From: Patescibacteria group bacterium
Lineage (GTDB): Bacteria > Patescibacteriota > Dojkabacteria > SC72 > T1SED10-24
Length of the DNA: 18,295 nucleotides
Direction: 5' to 3'
Assembly: GCA_007136035.1 (NCBI GenBank)
Contig: SLHS01000080.1
Location: forward strand, 1-18,295
Under the pieces are notes generated by a model that had not been told where the DNA came from, searched no databases, and was given only the letters and a program-made list of their open reading frames with translations. Of the stretch, positions 8,110 through 14,822 are shown in pieces (position 1 is the first letter of the stretch; every line of letters begins with the position of its first letter). Made by a program: the position numbers and the translations under genes.

Positions 8110-8457
8110 TCATCCCTTAGGAGTAACAGGTGGTAGTTTGCATTCCTTCTTAATTTCCTCTAAAAGAACCTCTCTGGTTTCTTCTAGCTCCTGTGCAAAA
8201 GTTTTAATCTCAAAAGTTAGCTTATCTATCTTACTAATCAATGAAGCTTCTTTGGTGTCTTCTTCTAAAAAATAACTTATCGGTTTACCTAATTCTGCAG
8301 ATATTTTTAAGAGTGTGTCCAACGGAGGATATGTTCTACCACTTTCATATGCACTAATAGCTTTATCAGATAAGCCAAGCATCATACCTAATTTACGTTG
8401 CGAAATATTTTTAGTTTCTCTTGCGGCTTTTAATTTTCCTGGAAATTTGTCTAGCAT
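8110..8457 (-). CDS. XRE-family helix-turn-helix regulator with coiled-coil tail
   Basis: This 115-aa protein has an N-terminal HTH_3/XRE domain (about 6-62; KLKAARETKNISQRKLGMML, then LSDKAISAYESGRTYPPLDTL), complete with the recognition helix and the typical SxYExGRxxP motif. A charged heptad-like helix (about 70-105) follows and may dimerise it. The short tail is KLPPVTPKG. No enzyme or ligand domain is present, so it is probably a small DNA-binding repressor or activator; targets are unknown, with the adjacent envelope genes as candidates. It starts 17 nt after the DUF4214-like gene. TATATT lies 9 nt before its ATG (8467-8472), so it could have its own promoter or be read through. Confidence 0.85.
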   Translation of the reverse strand: MLDKFPGKLKAARETKNISQRKLGMMLGLSDKAISAYESGRTYPPLDTLLKISAELGKPISYFLEEDTKEASLISKIDKLTFEIKTFAQELEETREVLLEEIKKECKLPPVTPKG

Positions 8458-8474
8458 TTTTAAAGTAATATAAA

Positions 8475-8918
8475 TTAACTATTTTCAAATTGACAATCTA
8501 TCTTTTTTTTAAGTTCTTCAATATGTAAATTCTTTTCTTTTAAAAGAATCTCCATTTGTTTAAGACTCTCTTCTTTGTCAGATATTTTCCCTTCCAAAGC
8601 ATTTATTTTCGACTTTGCTTCTTCAAGTAAGTTTTTAGTTTTTTTGTATTCTCTTCCATCCTGTATTAATTTTTTATGTTCATCACTTTCTAATAGCTCC
8701 GCTCTAATAGTTTTTTCATCCATTGATGAGTATTTGTAATAGTTTAAGTCTCTAGTGTCAGGTTCTCTACATAGAATATCATTAAAAGCCTTTTCTATAA
8801 TTTTAACTCGCTCTTTTGGAGATAATTTCGAAGATGAGCCCGACTTCTCATCAAGCCCCTTCATCCAATGTGCTGGAATAATACCATCTAAATTTTTTGA
8901 TCTTTTACTATTGTCCAC
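8475..8918 (-). CDS. DUF4214-like domain protein with long coiled coil
   Basis: This 147-aa protein starts at GTG 8918, supported by a TGGTACAAT promoter element 7 nt upstream. Residues about 36-86 (AFNDILCREPDTRDLNYYKY, then an IRAELLESDEHKKL segment) match the DUF4214 pattern: a helix ending in GREPD, a Y-rich helix, then a second helix with LxxSxEY-like spacing. DUF4214 is found in surface and glycan-related bacterial proteins and its function is poorly defined. Residues about 90-140 are a strong coiled coil rich in K, E and L. There is no signal peptide or membrane helix, so it looks cytoplasmic. It sits directly upstream of the XRE regulator, probably in one transcript, so the two may interact (inference). 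Confidence 0.6.
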   Translation of the reverse strand: MDNSKRSKNLDGIIPAHWMKGLDEKSGSSSKLSPKERVKIIEKAFNDILCREPDTRDLNYYKYSSMDEKTIRAELLESDEHKKLIQDGREYKKTKNLLEEAKSKINALEGKISDKEESLKQMEILLKEKNLHIEELKKKIDCQFENS

Positions 8919-8925
8919 GATGGAG

Positions 8926-8934
8926 ATTGTACCA
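8926..8934 (-). promoter_or_regulatory. Extended -10 (TGG-TACAAT), leaderless type
   Basis: Read on the minus strand, TGGTACAAT is followed by 7 nt and the GTG at 8918. It lies in the 47-nt gap after the WxL-like gene and gives the DUF4214/XRE pair its own promoter. It also supports GTG as the real start. Confidence 0.6.
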
Positions 8935-8965
8935 ATTCAGAGAAATTAAATCTAGACCTCTATCA

Positions 8966-10012
8966 TTAGTAGAGCCCCCCACAAAGATATGTTAGCGTTT
9001 CTGAATATTCTCCAACTTCAGTCCCAACACCTGCTCTAGCCACTAAAGTAATACTTATATTTGACGAGGCAGGTGATTCTTCATAAAAAATTAAACGTGA
9101 ATTTGAAGATCCTGAATTTATGGCTCCGAAGATACCTGGGACATTATCAAAATTATCAGGTATATTACCTGAAGCAGAGCTAACATTAAGACCAAACCCA
9201 TAATTTTGAGATAAATTTATGATAGTACTACCTGTAGAGGGGATTAAACTTGTAGGTAGAGTTGATTTCCATAAGCCAGCATTTGTACCATCCCCTTGAC
9301 CAAAAACGGCCCAATAATAGCCATCCACTAGGTTGGTTTCTATAGAAAGAGAATGTTGTTTTGTAATATAATTGCCATCTCTAGGTAGTGTCCCAAAAGA
9401 GAGATTTGTATCTGAAATAACACATGAAATTGTACTTAAATCAGAAACAAAAGCCGAGAGACTAACACCATCAGCTTCTATTAAATTAATTGCCACTTCT
9501 ATAGTAGCTTGTGTTGCTCCATCATCTAATTCTATCGCTACTTTCTTATTACCATCCAAAGAACTTGTTGTAAAATTAGAAGATCTCTCAAAAAGTATTC
9601 CATATGATACTCCGGAATTTAATCCCCCTACATTCTCAACAACAATTTTGTCATAGATTTCCTCTTCCACATCACCCGGTATACATGTAGTTTCGAAAGA
9701 ACCTGATGTAGGTAACTCGACATCTATAGACCAAGAACCCATATCCACAGGGGAAGAAACCACACCTGTAACACTTAACGAAGATTCTTCCAAACACCAC
9801 TCTCCAATATCTGTAAGAAAAGTAAGAGTTAATTCACCCTCAGAAGAAAAATTAGAATTGGGGGTAAACATCAAAATCATTTCTGTTTCTACGTCAACTT
9901 GCATCCTTTCAATAAAAAGATAAGCCCTTTCCAAACCTGAAGCCTGCAAAGTAGAAAGGTAAACGAAAGCAAAAAACGTACACAAAATTGAGGCTAGCAA
10001 AATTTTGAACAT
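8966..10012 (-). CDS. Secreted WxL-like surface protein
   Basis: This 348-aa protein begins with a signal peptide (hydrophobic 4-22, cleavage near A24). The mature part is Ser/Thr/Gly/Asn-rich and beta-predicted. The C-terminal half (about 200-348) has the order LSFGTL, HSLSIETNLVDGYYWAVFG, a loop with NLSQNYGFGLNV, and a final GEYSETLTYLCGG strand. This resembles WxL-like cell-surface domains, although no clear WxL motif pair is present. Four mature cysteines (73, 110, 197, 344) could form two disulfides, perhaps one per domain. There is no membrane anchor or sortase motif, so it is secreted or attached non-covalently. The function is unknown; surface display or attachment to a host cell is plausible for Patescibacteria (inference). 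Confidence 0.65.
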   Translation of the reverse strand: MFKILLASILCTFFAFVYLSTLQASGLERAYLFIERMQVDVETEMILMFTPNSNFSSEGELTLTFLTDIGEWCLEESSLSVTGVVSSPVDMGSWSIDVELPTSGSFETTCIPGDVEEEIYDKIVVENVGGLNSGVSYGILFERSSNFTTSSLDGNKKVAIELDDGATQATIEVAINLIEADGVSLSAFVSDLSTISCVISDTNLSFGTLPRDGNYITKQHSLSIETNLVDGYYWAVFGQGDGTNAGLWKSTLPTSLIPSTGSTIINLSQNYGFGLNVSSASGNIPDNFDNVPGIFGAINSGSSNSRLIFYEESPASSNISITLVARAGVGTEVGEYSETLTYLCGGLY

Positions 10013-10041
10013 CTCTATATTAACATTATTTATTATACTTC

Positions 10042-10070
10042 ATGGTATAAAAGGAAGTTATTTTTGTCAA
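10042..10070 (-). promoter_or_regulatory. Candidate promoter with consensus -35 for the WxL-like gene
   Basis: On the minus strand a perfect TTGACA (10070-10065) is followed by a 17-nt spacer and TACCAT (10047-10042). The mRNA would start near 10035, leaving a leader of about 23 nt before the ATG at 10012. This is the only unit in the window with a clear -35 box at normal spacing. A TATAAT at 10037-10032 is a competing -10 without a matching -35. Confidence 0.45.
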
Positions 10071-10080
10071 TTAAAGAAGC

Positions 10081-10157
10081 TGGAGCGAGAGACGGGATTC
10101 GAACCCGCAACCTTCTCCTTGGAAGGGAGACATTCTAGCCAATTGAACTACTCTCGC
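10081..10157 (-). tRNA. tRNA-Gly (anticodon UCC), CCA encoded
   Basis: The minus strand folds into a full cloverleaf: acceptor GCGAGAG/CTCTCGC (7 perfect pairs), D stem GTTC/GAAT, anticodon stem TCTCC/GGAGA with loop CTTCCAA (anticodon UCC, glycine), and T stem GCGGG/CCCGT with loop TTCGAAT. The discriminator base is U, as usual for bacterial tRNA-Gly, and the 3' CCA is encoded (10083-10081). It begins 5 nt after the rplS stop, so it is very likely released by processing from the rplS transcript. The anticodon is not UCA, so this tRNA does not recode UGA. Confidence 0.97.
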
Positions 10158-10162
10158 AAGAA

Positions 10163-10603
10163 TTACTTTTCTTTTTCTTCGCTTTTTAACTCTTTCTCTC
10201 CTTCATCATCATTTATCTCCTGAACTTCATCTTGCTCTTCTGTATACAATCCCCTTTCAGAACCCGCTTTAACTTTCATCGCTTTTTTACCAACCCTTTT
10301 TCTCATATAATACAATTTCGATCTTCTGCTACTCCCCTTTTTCACAACTTTAAGTTTTTCCAATTCAGGAGAATGGAGAGGTATTATCTTTTCAACTCCA
10401 ATTCCATATGAAATTTTTCTAACTACAATATTTTTGCTCAAACCAACACCCTTAATTGAAAGAACAATTCCTTTAAAAACCTGTGTTCTTTCTTTACTAC
10501 CTTCTTTTATCTTTAAGTGTAATTCGACAGTATCACCAACATTTATCTCTGGCAAATCTTTGTAGTACTTACTCTCAACTTTTTTTAATATTTTACTGTC
10601 CAT
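10163..10603 (-). CDS. rplS: 50S ribosomal protein L19 with charged C-terminal tail
   Basis: L19 sits at the 30S-50S interface of the ribosome. Residues about 1-113 give the family pattern: INVGDTVELHLKIKEGSKER, VFKGIVLSIKGVGLSKN, IVVRKISYGIGVEKIIPLHSP and the basic RRSKLYYMRKRVGKKA block. The usual length is about 115 aa; this one has 146, with an extra acidic/lysine tail (about 114-146, rich in E, D and K) of low complexity. A TACAAT hexamer 8 nt before the ATG suggests a near-leaderless mRNA. The tRNA-Gly gene follows immediately. The gene is divergent from gpmI across a 104-bp gap. Confidence 0.96.
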   Translation of the reverse strand: MDSKILKKVESKYYKDLPEINVGDTVELHLKIKEGSKERTQVFKGIVLSIKGVGLSKNIVVRKISYGIGVEKIIPLHSPELEKLKVVKKGSSRRSKLYYMRKRVGKKAMKVKAGSERGLYTEEQDEVQEINDDEGEKELKSEEKEK

Positions 10604-10611
10604 ATATACAC

Positions 10612-10617
10612 ATTGTA
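10612..10617 (-). promoter_or_regulatory. Putative -10 (TACAAT) for rplS and tRNA-Gly
   Basis: On the minus strand TACAAT is followed by 8 nt and the rplS ATG at 10603. No TGn extension or good -35 is visible. The spacing matches the other near-leaderless starts in the window. Confidence 0.45.
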
Positions 10618-10694
10618 AATTTAGCTATATTCTTCTGGAATGGATGATTATAGAATAATTTACGAAAATATGCCACAATATAGCAAAACAATTT

Positions 10695-10700
10695 TAATAT
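10695..10700 (+). promoter_or_regulatory. Putative -10 (TAATAT) for gpmI
   Basis: TAATAT ends 7 nt before the GTG at 10708. The surrounding sequence is very AT-rich and overlapping hexamers (TATATA, TATAAA) also exist, so the call depends mainly on spacing agreement with other genes in the window. Confidence 0.35.
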
Positions 10701-10707
10701 ATAAACA

Positions 10708-12234
10708 GTGAAATACAAAAAGAAGGTTTTATTGGTGATTTTGGATGGTCTTGGGGTTGCACCAAAATCTCAGGGGAATGCTGTAACGCTAGCAAATCCA
10801 GAGAACTTAGCTAAATTGTGGGAAGTTTATCCAAGAACCTATTTAGACGCTTCAGGCGAAACAGTAGGTTTGCTAGAAAATACTAATGGAAATAGTGAAG
10901 TAGGACATTTAACTATTGGATCTGGAAAAGCACACTATCAAAATTTATTAAAAATTAATAATGCCATCAAAAAAGGCGTCTTTTTCTCTAACCAAACACT
11001 ATTAAATCTTCTCAAACATAGTAAAAACAACAATAGCAAGATACACTTAATGGGTTGCTTAAGTGATGGTGCTGTACATTCACACATTAATCATTTCATA
11101 GCAGTACTAGAATTTCTTAAAAAAGAAAATTTTAGTGGAAAAGTTTTGGTCCATGTTTTTACCGATGGTAGAGATACTCCTCAAAGATCTTCCAAAAAAT
11201 ATCTATCTTTACTTGAAGGGAAAATGAAAGAATATGGGATCGGAAGAATAGCTACCGTATGTGGTAGAGCCTATGCTATGGATAGGAATCGAATCATGCA
11301 CAGAACACAAAGAGCTGCAAAACTACTTCTAAAAGGGATAGGAGAACATACGAGAGATTGGAGCACAGCTATAGATAAAGCATACAATAAAGGACAAACG
11401 GATGAATATATAAATCCAGTATGTATTTTTGAAAAAAGCCCTGAAGAATCAATAATCAAAGACAACGATGCTATTCTTTTTATGAATTTTAGACCTGATA
11501 GAGCCTTACAAATAAGTAAGGAGATAACCCAAAGTAAATTAAGAAATCTTTTTTTTGTGGGGATGGCGGAATATGAAAAGAATTATCCAAAAAACATTGT
11601 CTTCCCCAAAGAATACCTTTCATTACCCCTTGGAAGAATTATCTCTGAAGCTGGACATAGACAATTTAGACTAGCTGAATCAGAAAAGTTTCCTCACGTT
11701 ACATACTTTTTCAACGGAGGACAACCTATACAATATCCGGGAGAAGAAAGAGAAACTATTCCTTCACCTGACGTTATCACGTATGACTTGAAACCCGAAA
11801 TGAGTGCCTACAAGATACTAGGTAAATTTAAAGAAACTATACAAAAAGGACGAAAAGATTTTAAATTCTCAGTAATTAATTTGGCTAATTGTGATATGGT
11901 AGGACACACGGGTAATATTAATGCCGCAACTAAAGCCGTTAAAGTTGTAGATGATGTAACTATGCAAATGGTTAAATCTGCTAAAGCTTTTGGCTGGACA
12001 GTTATTATTACTGCAGACCACGGTAATATTGAAAGGATGATAGAGCCTTCAACACAATTACCAAATACTGAACACACACAAAATCCTGTTCCATTTTTAA
12101 TAATAGACGATGAAGTAAAAAGAAAAAATCCAGTTCAATTAAAACTCGGCCATTTGACGGATGTGGCTCCTACAATACTGAAACTAATGAATATCGAAAG
12201 ACCTAGTAATATAACAGGAAAGAGTTTGATATAG
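10708..12234 (+). CDS. gpmI: 2,3-bisphosphoglycerate-independent phosphoglycerate mutase
   Basis: This cytoplasmic glycolytic enzyme interconverts 3-phosphoglycerate and 2-phosphoglycerate. At 508 aa it has the usual length. It belongs to the alkaline phosphatase superfamily and needs Mn2+. Visible sites: metal ligand D13 (VILDGLG), the phosphorylated nucleophile S63 in NGNSEVGHLTIGSG, substrate-binding segments VFTDGRDTP, CGRAYAMDR and NFRPDRA, and second-domain metal ligands D396 and H400 (NCDMVGHTGN), D437 and H438 (TADHGN) and H456 (TEHTQ). Spacing of these ligands agrees with the known Bacillus enzyme to within one residue. The start is GTG, in frame with the conserved KKKVLLVILDG and preceded by a -10-like element at 7 nt. 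The downstream lysozyme-like gene begins 43 nt later, with its own -10. Confidence 0.97.
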   Translation: MKYKKKVLLVILDGLGVAPKSQGNAVTLANPENLAKLWEVYPRTYLDASGETVGLLENTNGNSEVGHLTIGSGKAHYQNLLKINNAIKKGVFFSNQTLLNLLKHSKNNNSKIHLMGCLSDGAVHSHINHFIAVLEFLKKENFSGKVLVHVFTDGRDTPQRSSKKYLSLLEGKMKEYGIGRIATVCGRAYAMDRNRIMHRTQRAAKLLLKGIGEHTRDWSTAIDKAYNKGQTDEYINPVCIFEKSPEESIIKDNDAILFMNFRPDRALQISKEITQSKLRNLFFVGMAEYEKNYPKNIVFPKEYLSLPLGRIISEAGHRQFRLAESEKFPHVTYFFNGGQPIQYPGEERETIPSPDVITYDLKPEMSAYKILGKFKETIQKGRKDFKFSVINLANCDMVGHTGNINAATKAVKVVDDVTMQMVKSAKAFGWTVIITADHGNIERMIEPSTQLPNTEHTQNPVPFLIIDDEVKRKNPVQLKLGHLTDVAPTILKLMNIERPSNITGKSLI

Positions 12235-12263
12235 CTTGACATTTGTTCATAATTTAACAATAC

Positions 12264-12269
12264 TATAAT
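12264..12269 (+). promoter_or_regulatory. Consensus -10 (TATAAT), leaderless type
   Basis: TATAAT is followed by 8 nt and the ATG at 12278. A perfect TTGACA at 12236-12241, just past the gpmI stop, sits 22 nt upstream, too far for a standard -35/-10 pair. The hexamer lies in the gap between gpmI and the second lysozyme-like gene. Confidence 0.55.
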
Positions 12270-12277
12270 TAAACTAT

Positions 12278-12940
12278 ATGGATAATATACTGCTCAACCC
12301 TTTAAACAAAAAAATATTGCTCATGGTAATAGTGGTTTTTTTCGTCGGACTGCTAACGACTGGATTCCAACATAGTAGTGGCGGGCATCAAAAGGTTTAT
12401 ACATACGAAAATAAAGAGGGAAACTCCGAAAAACTACTCGGTGAAAAAACAATAGATTACAAAAGTCCTTTAGATATTGAGTTTTTACCACTAGTGGAAA
12501 TTGAAGAAGAGTTGCAAAAACGTGAGTACCAAAGACTTTACATAGATGCAGATCCAAACTTCAACCAAAAAGTTGAAAATATCCAAAAATATATGAGCAG
12601 AAGAAATGCTCCACTTAAAAACGAGGCTAGGTATATTGTTATGATGGCAAATAAGTTTGAGATTGATTACCGTCTAGTTCCTGCAATTTCAATAATTGAA
12701 TCCAGTGGAGGTTTAAAACTGTATCGTAAATACAACGCTTGGGGCTGGGGTGGTGCGAATGGTTTTACTTTTGAAAATTGGGAACATTCTATATACGTTG
12801 TATCAAGAGGTTTAGGAGGTTATTATTCAATGGGGTTAGATACACCAAGGAAAATGGCTCCTAGGTACAATCCTCACACTCCAAATGAATGGGGTGCAAA
12901 AGTAGAGATGGTTATGAATCAGATTGGTCCTGCACTTTAA
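12278..12940 (+). CDS. Second membrane-anchored lysozyme-like exoprotein (paralogue of 3558-4250)
   Basis: This 220-aa protein has an N-terminal hydrophobic segment (about 12-29), a charged linker (about 30-105) and a C-terminal lysozyme-like domain (about 112-217). Motifs line up with the paralogue at 3558: FEIDYRLVPAISIIESSGG with probable catalytic E141, YNAWGWGG (152-159), and NWEHSIYVVSRGLGGYY (167-183), then a RYNPHTPNEW segment. It lacks the CPPC element of the first copy. It likely acts on peptidoglycan outside the membrane, perhaps at a different time or site from the first copy (inference). Its last 29 nt overlap the 3' end of the convergent DUF192 gene. Confidence 0.72.
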   Translation: MDNILLNPLNKKILLMVIVVFFVGLLTTGFQHSSGGHQKVYTYENKEGNSEKLLGEKTIDYKSPLDIEFLPLVEIEEELQKREYQRLYIDADPNFNQKVENIQKYMSRRNAPLKNEARYIVMMANKFEIDYRLVPAISIIESSGGLKLYRKYNAWGWGGANGFTFENWEHSIYVVSRGLGGYYSMGLDTPRKMAPRYNPHTPNEWGAKVEMVMNQIGPAL

Positions 12941-13403
12941 ATTTAAGTACTTCACCTTCCTCTAAATTGTGTGCCTCTACCCATCCAGCATACAACTCTA
13001 TAACGTACTTAGCCTTTTCTTGAGAAGTATATGTTGGACACGGTTCTTCATCACAAATAGGTACAGACTCAATTATATAAACCACTTCAAATTCACTATT
13101 AAGGAAAATCATATCCAGAGGTATTAATGTATCTTTCATCCAAAATGAAAGGCCATCAATTTCCTCATCATAAACAAAAATCATACCTTGATTCTCTGGC
13201 AAATATTCACGTCCAGACAAGCCAATATTTTGTAAAAAAGAATTGTCTGCTACTTCTAATGTTAGCTCTTGCCCAGCTAACTTAGCATTGACAATTCTTA
13301 AATCTTCATCCTCATCTACAAAATAATTAAGCACCAATACAATAACCACAAAAATTGCTATAAATACAAGCAATTCTATTAAAGTTTTTTTAAAAATACC
13401 CAT
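12912..13403 (-). CDS. DUF192 family exported protein
   Basis: This 163-aa protein has an N-terminal membrane anchor (about 9-28) followed by an acidic linker and a DUF192 domain (about 38-156). Family landmarks are clear: LEVADNSFLQNIGLSGREYL, NQGMIFVYDE, LSFWMKDTLIPLDMIFL, and AKYVIELYAGWVEAHNLEEGEVL. Two cysteines (117, 122) lie in the loop where other members often have CxxxxC. DUF192 is a widespread envelope family without an established activity. The start is 23 bp from the divergent mnmA start; a TATCAT hexamer 6 nt upstream on this strand overlaps the mnmA -10. The 3' end overlaps the convergent lysozyme-like gene by 29 bp. Confidence 0.88.
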   Translation of the reverse strand: MGIFKKTLIELLVFIAIFVVIVLVLNYFVDEDEDLRIVNAKLAGQELTLEVADNSFLQNIGLSGREYLPENQGMIFVYDEEIDGLSFWMKDTLIPLDMIFLNSEFEVVYIIESVPICDEEPCPTYTSQEKAKYVIELYAGWVEAHNLEEGEVLKFKVQDQSDS

Positions 13404-13409
13404 AACCCT

Positions 13410-13415
13410 ATGATA
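13410..13415 (-). promoter_or_regulatory. Putative -10 (TATCAT) for the DUF192 gene
   Basis: On the minus strand TATCAT ends 6 nt before the ATG at 13403. It shares bases with the mnmA extended -10 on the other strand, so the same short AT-rich element may fire both ways. Confidence 0.45.
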
Positions 13416-13419
13416 TAAT
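13411..13419 (+). promoter_or_regulatory. Consensus extended -10 (TGA-TATAAT) for mnmA, leaderless type
   Basis: TGATATAAT is followed by 7 nt and the ATG at 13427. The whole divergent gap is 23 bp, so any -35 contact would fall inside the DUF192 coding sequence. Confidence 0.65.
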
Positions 13420-13426
13420 CTTTATT

Positions 13427-14491
13427 ATGAAAAATAAAGTATTTGTCGCTATATCTGGAGGAGTGGATAGTGCCGTTTCTGCAAAAATTCTTCAAGAAAA
13501 AGGCTATGAGGTAACGGGCGTTTTTATGAAAAATTGGTCTGATGAAAGCTACGGTATCAATGGAGAGTGCCCATGGGAAAAAGATTTAGAGGATACGATA
13601 AAAATCTGCAAAACTCTTGGTATAAATCATAAAACATACAATTTTGAGAAAGAATATCGAGAGCATATATTAGAAAATTTCTTTGAAGAATACAAAAAAG
13701 GTAATACCCCCAATCCTGACATTCTTTGTAATAAATATATAAAATTTGACTCTTTTCTAAAAAAAGCTCTTGGACAAGGAGCAGATTATATAGCAACTGG
13801 ACATTATTCAAATACAAAAAATGGTAAACTTTTTAAAGCAAAAGATAGAAATAAAGATCAAACATATTTTTTGCATAAACTGACAAAACAACAACTCGAA
13901 AAAAGTATTTTTCCTTTAGGTAATTTAACAAAAGAAGAAGTCAGAAAACTTGCAAAGAAATATTTATTACCTGTGGCTGAAAAAAAAGATAGTCAGGGGC
14001 TTTGCTTTGTTGGGAAAATAAATGTGCAAGAATTCATAAAAAACACCCTTAAAGAAAAAAGAGGGGAAATTATAGACTTTGATCAAAACAAAGTCGTTGG
14101 TGAACATAATGGTATTTGGTTTTATACCATTGGTCAAAGACATGGTATAAGGGTTGGAGGTACTAAAGAACCTTACTTTGTAGTCAAAAAAGATACAAAA
14201 GAAAACATTCTTTATGTAGTACAAGGAAGGAACCATCCCGAACTTCACAAAAAAACCTTAGAAATAGCTAAATTGCATTCGATTAATCCAAAATACAAAT
14301 TTAAAAAAACAAATTTAACGGCTACAATAAGGTATCGTTCACAAGATACACCTGTAAAGTTAGAATTTGAAAATGATAAAGCTATTTTTAAATTCGAAAA
14401 AGCACAATGGGCCCCAGCCCTTGGACAAAGTCTTGTCCTCTTCGACAAAAATGAGTGTTTAGGAGGAGGTGTTATAACAGCTATACACTAA
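13427..14491 (+). CDS. mnmA: tRNA-specific 2-thiouridylase MnmA
   Basis: MnmA adds sulfur to U34 in the wobble position of tRNAs for Lys, Glu and Gln, using ATP and a sulfur carrier. At 354 aa the length is typical. Visible features: the PP-loop SGGVDS (10-15) at the N-terminus, GVFMKNW, the catalytic Cys C101 in NTPNPDILCNKYIKF, GHYSNT, DQTYFL, the second active-site Cys C193 in DSQGLCFVG, the central beta-barrel entry GIWFYTIGQRHGIRVGG, and the C-terminal domain ending AQWAPALGQSLVLFD. Both cysteines are kept, so the persulfide mechanism looks intact. It is divergent from DUF192 and convergent with the small acidic gene at 14515, with 23 bp between their ends. Confidence 0.97.
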   Translation: MKNKVFVAISGGVDSAVSAKILQEKGYEVTGVFMKNWSDESYGINGECPWEKDLEDTIKICKTLGINHKTYNFEKEYREHILENFFEEYKKGNTPNPDILCNKYIKFDSFLKKALGQGADYIATGHYSNTKNGKLFKAKDRNKDQTYFLHKLTKQQLEKSIFPLGNLTKEEVRKLAKKYLLPVAEKKDSQGLCFVGKINVQEFIKNTLKEKRGEIIDFDQNKVVGEHNGIWFYTIGQRHGIRVGGTKEPYFVVKKDTKENILYVVQGRNHPELHKKTLEIAKLHSINPKYKFKKTNLTATIRYRSQDTPVKLEFENDKAIFKFEKAQWAPALGQSLVLFDKNECLGGGVITAIH

Positions 14492-14514
14492 TCTCAAACC
14501 AAACATTAAAAAAT

Positions 14515-14799
14515 CTAAATCTCTTCTTCTGTCATAAAACCCAAAACTTCTTTCGGAGTATATTTAAATTCTGAAGTTTCTTTATCTCTAATAGTTAAAA
14601 GATTATGTGCGTGTTCCCTTGCACTTTCTTCCAACTTATCTATCTCTTCTAAAGCTTCGATTTGTTCAACAAAATATTCCATCGTCTCTTGTGTAAGAAA
14701 GTCTGAAAATTCCTCACCAAAATTTTCCAACATTTCAATAAATTCAGGGGGGACGCCCTTTGTACAAGATGAGGTAGGTTTAACTTCGGGGTTCTGCAT
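14515..14799 (-). CDS. Small acidic protein, unknown function
   Basis: This 94-aa protein is rich in Glu (particularly residues 18-60) and predicted helical, with one Cys at position 12 and no signal or membrane helix. It ends in FKYTPKEVLGFMTEEEI. I do not recognise a family. It lies 23 nt downstream of the HAD phosphatase on the same strand and could be co-transcribed; a TAATAA hexamer 7 nt before its ATG is a weak promoter candidate in very AT-rich sequence. Reality as a gene is supported by its placement filling an otherwise empty gap, the lack of a better frame, and its plausible composition. Confidence 0.6.
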   Translation of the reverse strand: MQNPEVKPTSSCTKGVPPEFIEMLENFGEEFSDFLTQETMEYFVEQIEALEEIDKLEESAREHAHNLLTIRDKETSEFKYTPKEVLGFMTEEEI

Positions 14800-14822
14800 A
14801 ATTTAATTATTAAAAAATTAAT

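Noticed and set aside
10081..10157. Possible UGA-to-glycine recoding tRNA
   Set aside because: The anticodon is UCC, and UGA ends the XRE gene while Trp is encoded normally; nothing supports an alternative code.
10005..10223. Plus-strand reading frame giving a peptide with ERETGFEPATFSLEG
   Set aside because: It is the antisense of the tRNA-Gly gene; this peptide is a well-known false translation of tRNA T- and anticodon-arm sequence.
12236..12269. TTGACA and TATAAT as a standard sigma-70 promoter
   Set aside because: The spacer is 22 nt, well beyond the usual 16-18; the -10 is better read as a leaderless-style element, and the TTGACA may be chance.
13557..13817. Antisense reading frames inside mnmA and other genes
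   Set aside because: They are hydrophobic or Cys/Ser-rich shadows of well-supported genes on the other strand, with no domains or start signals.
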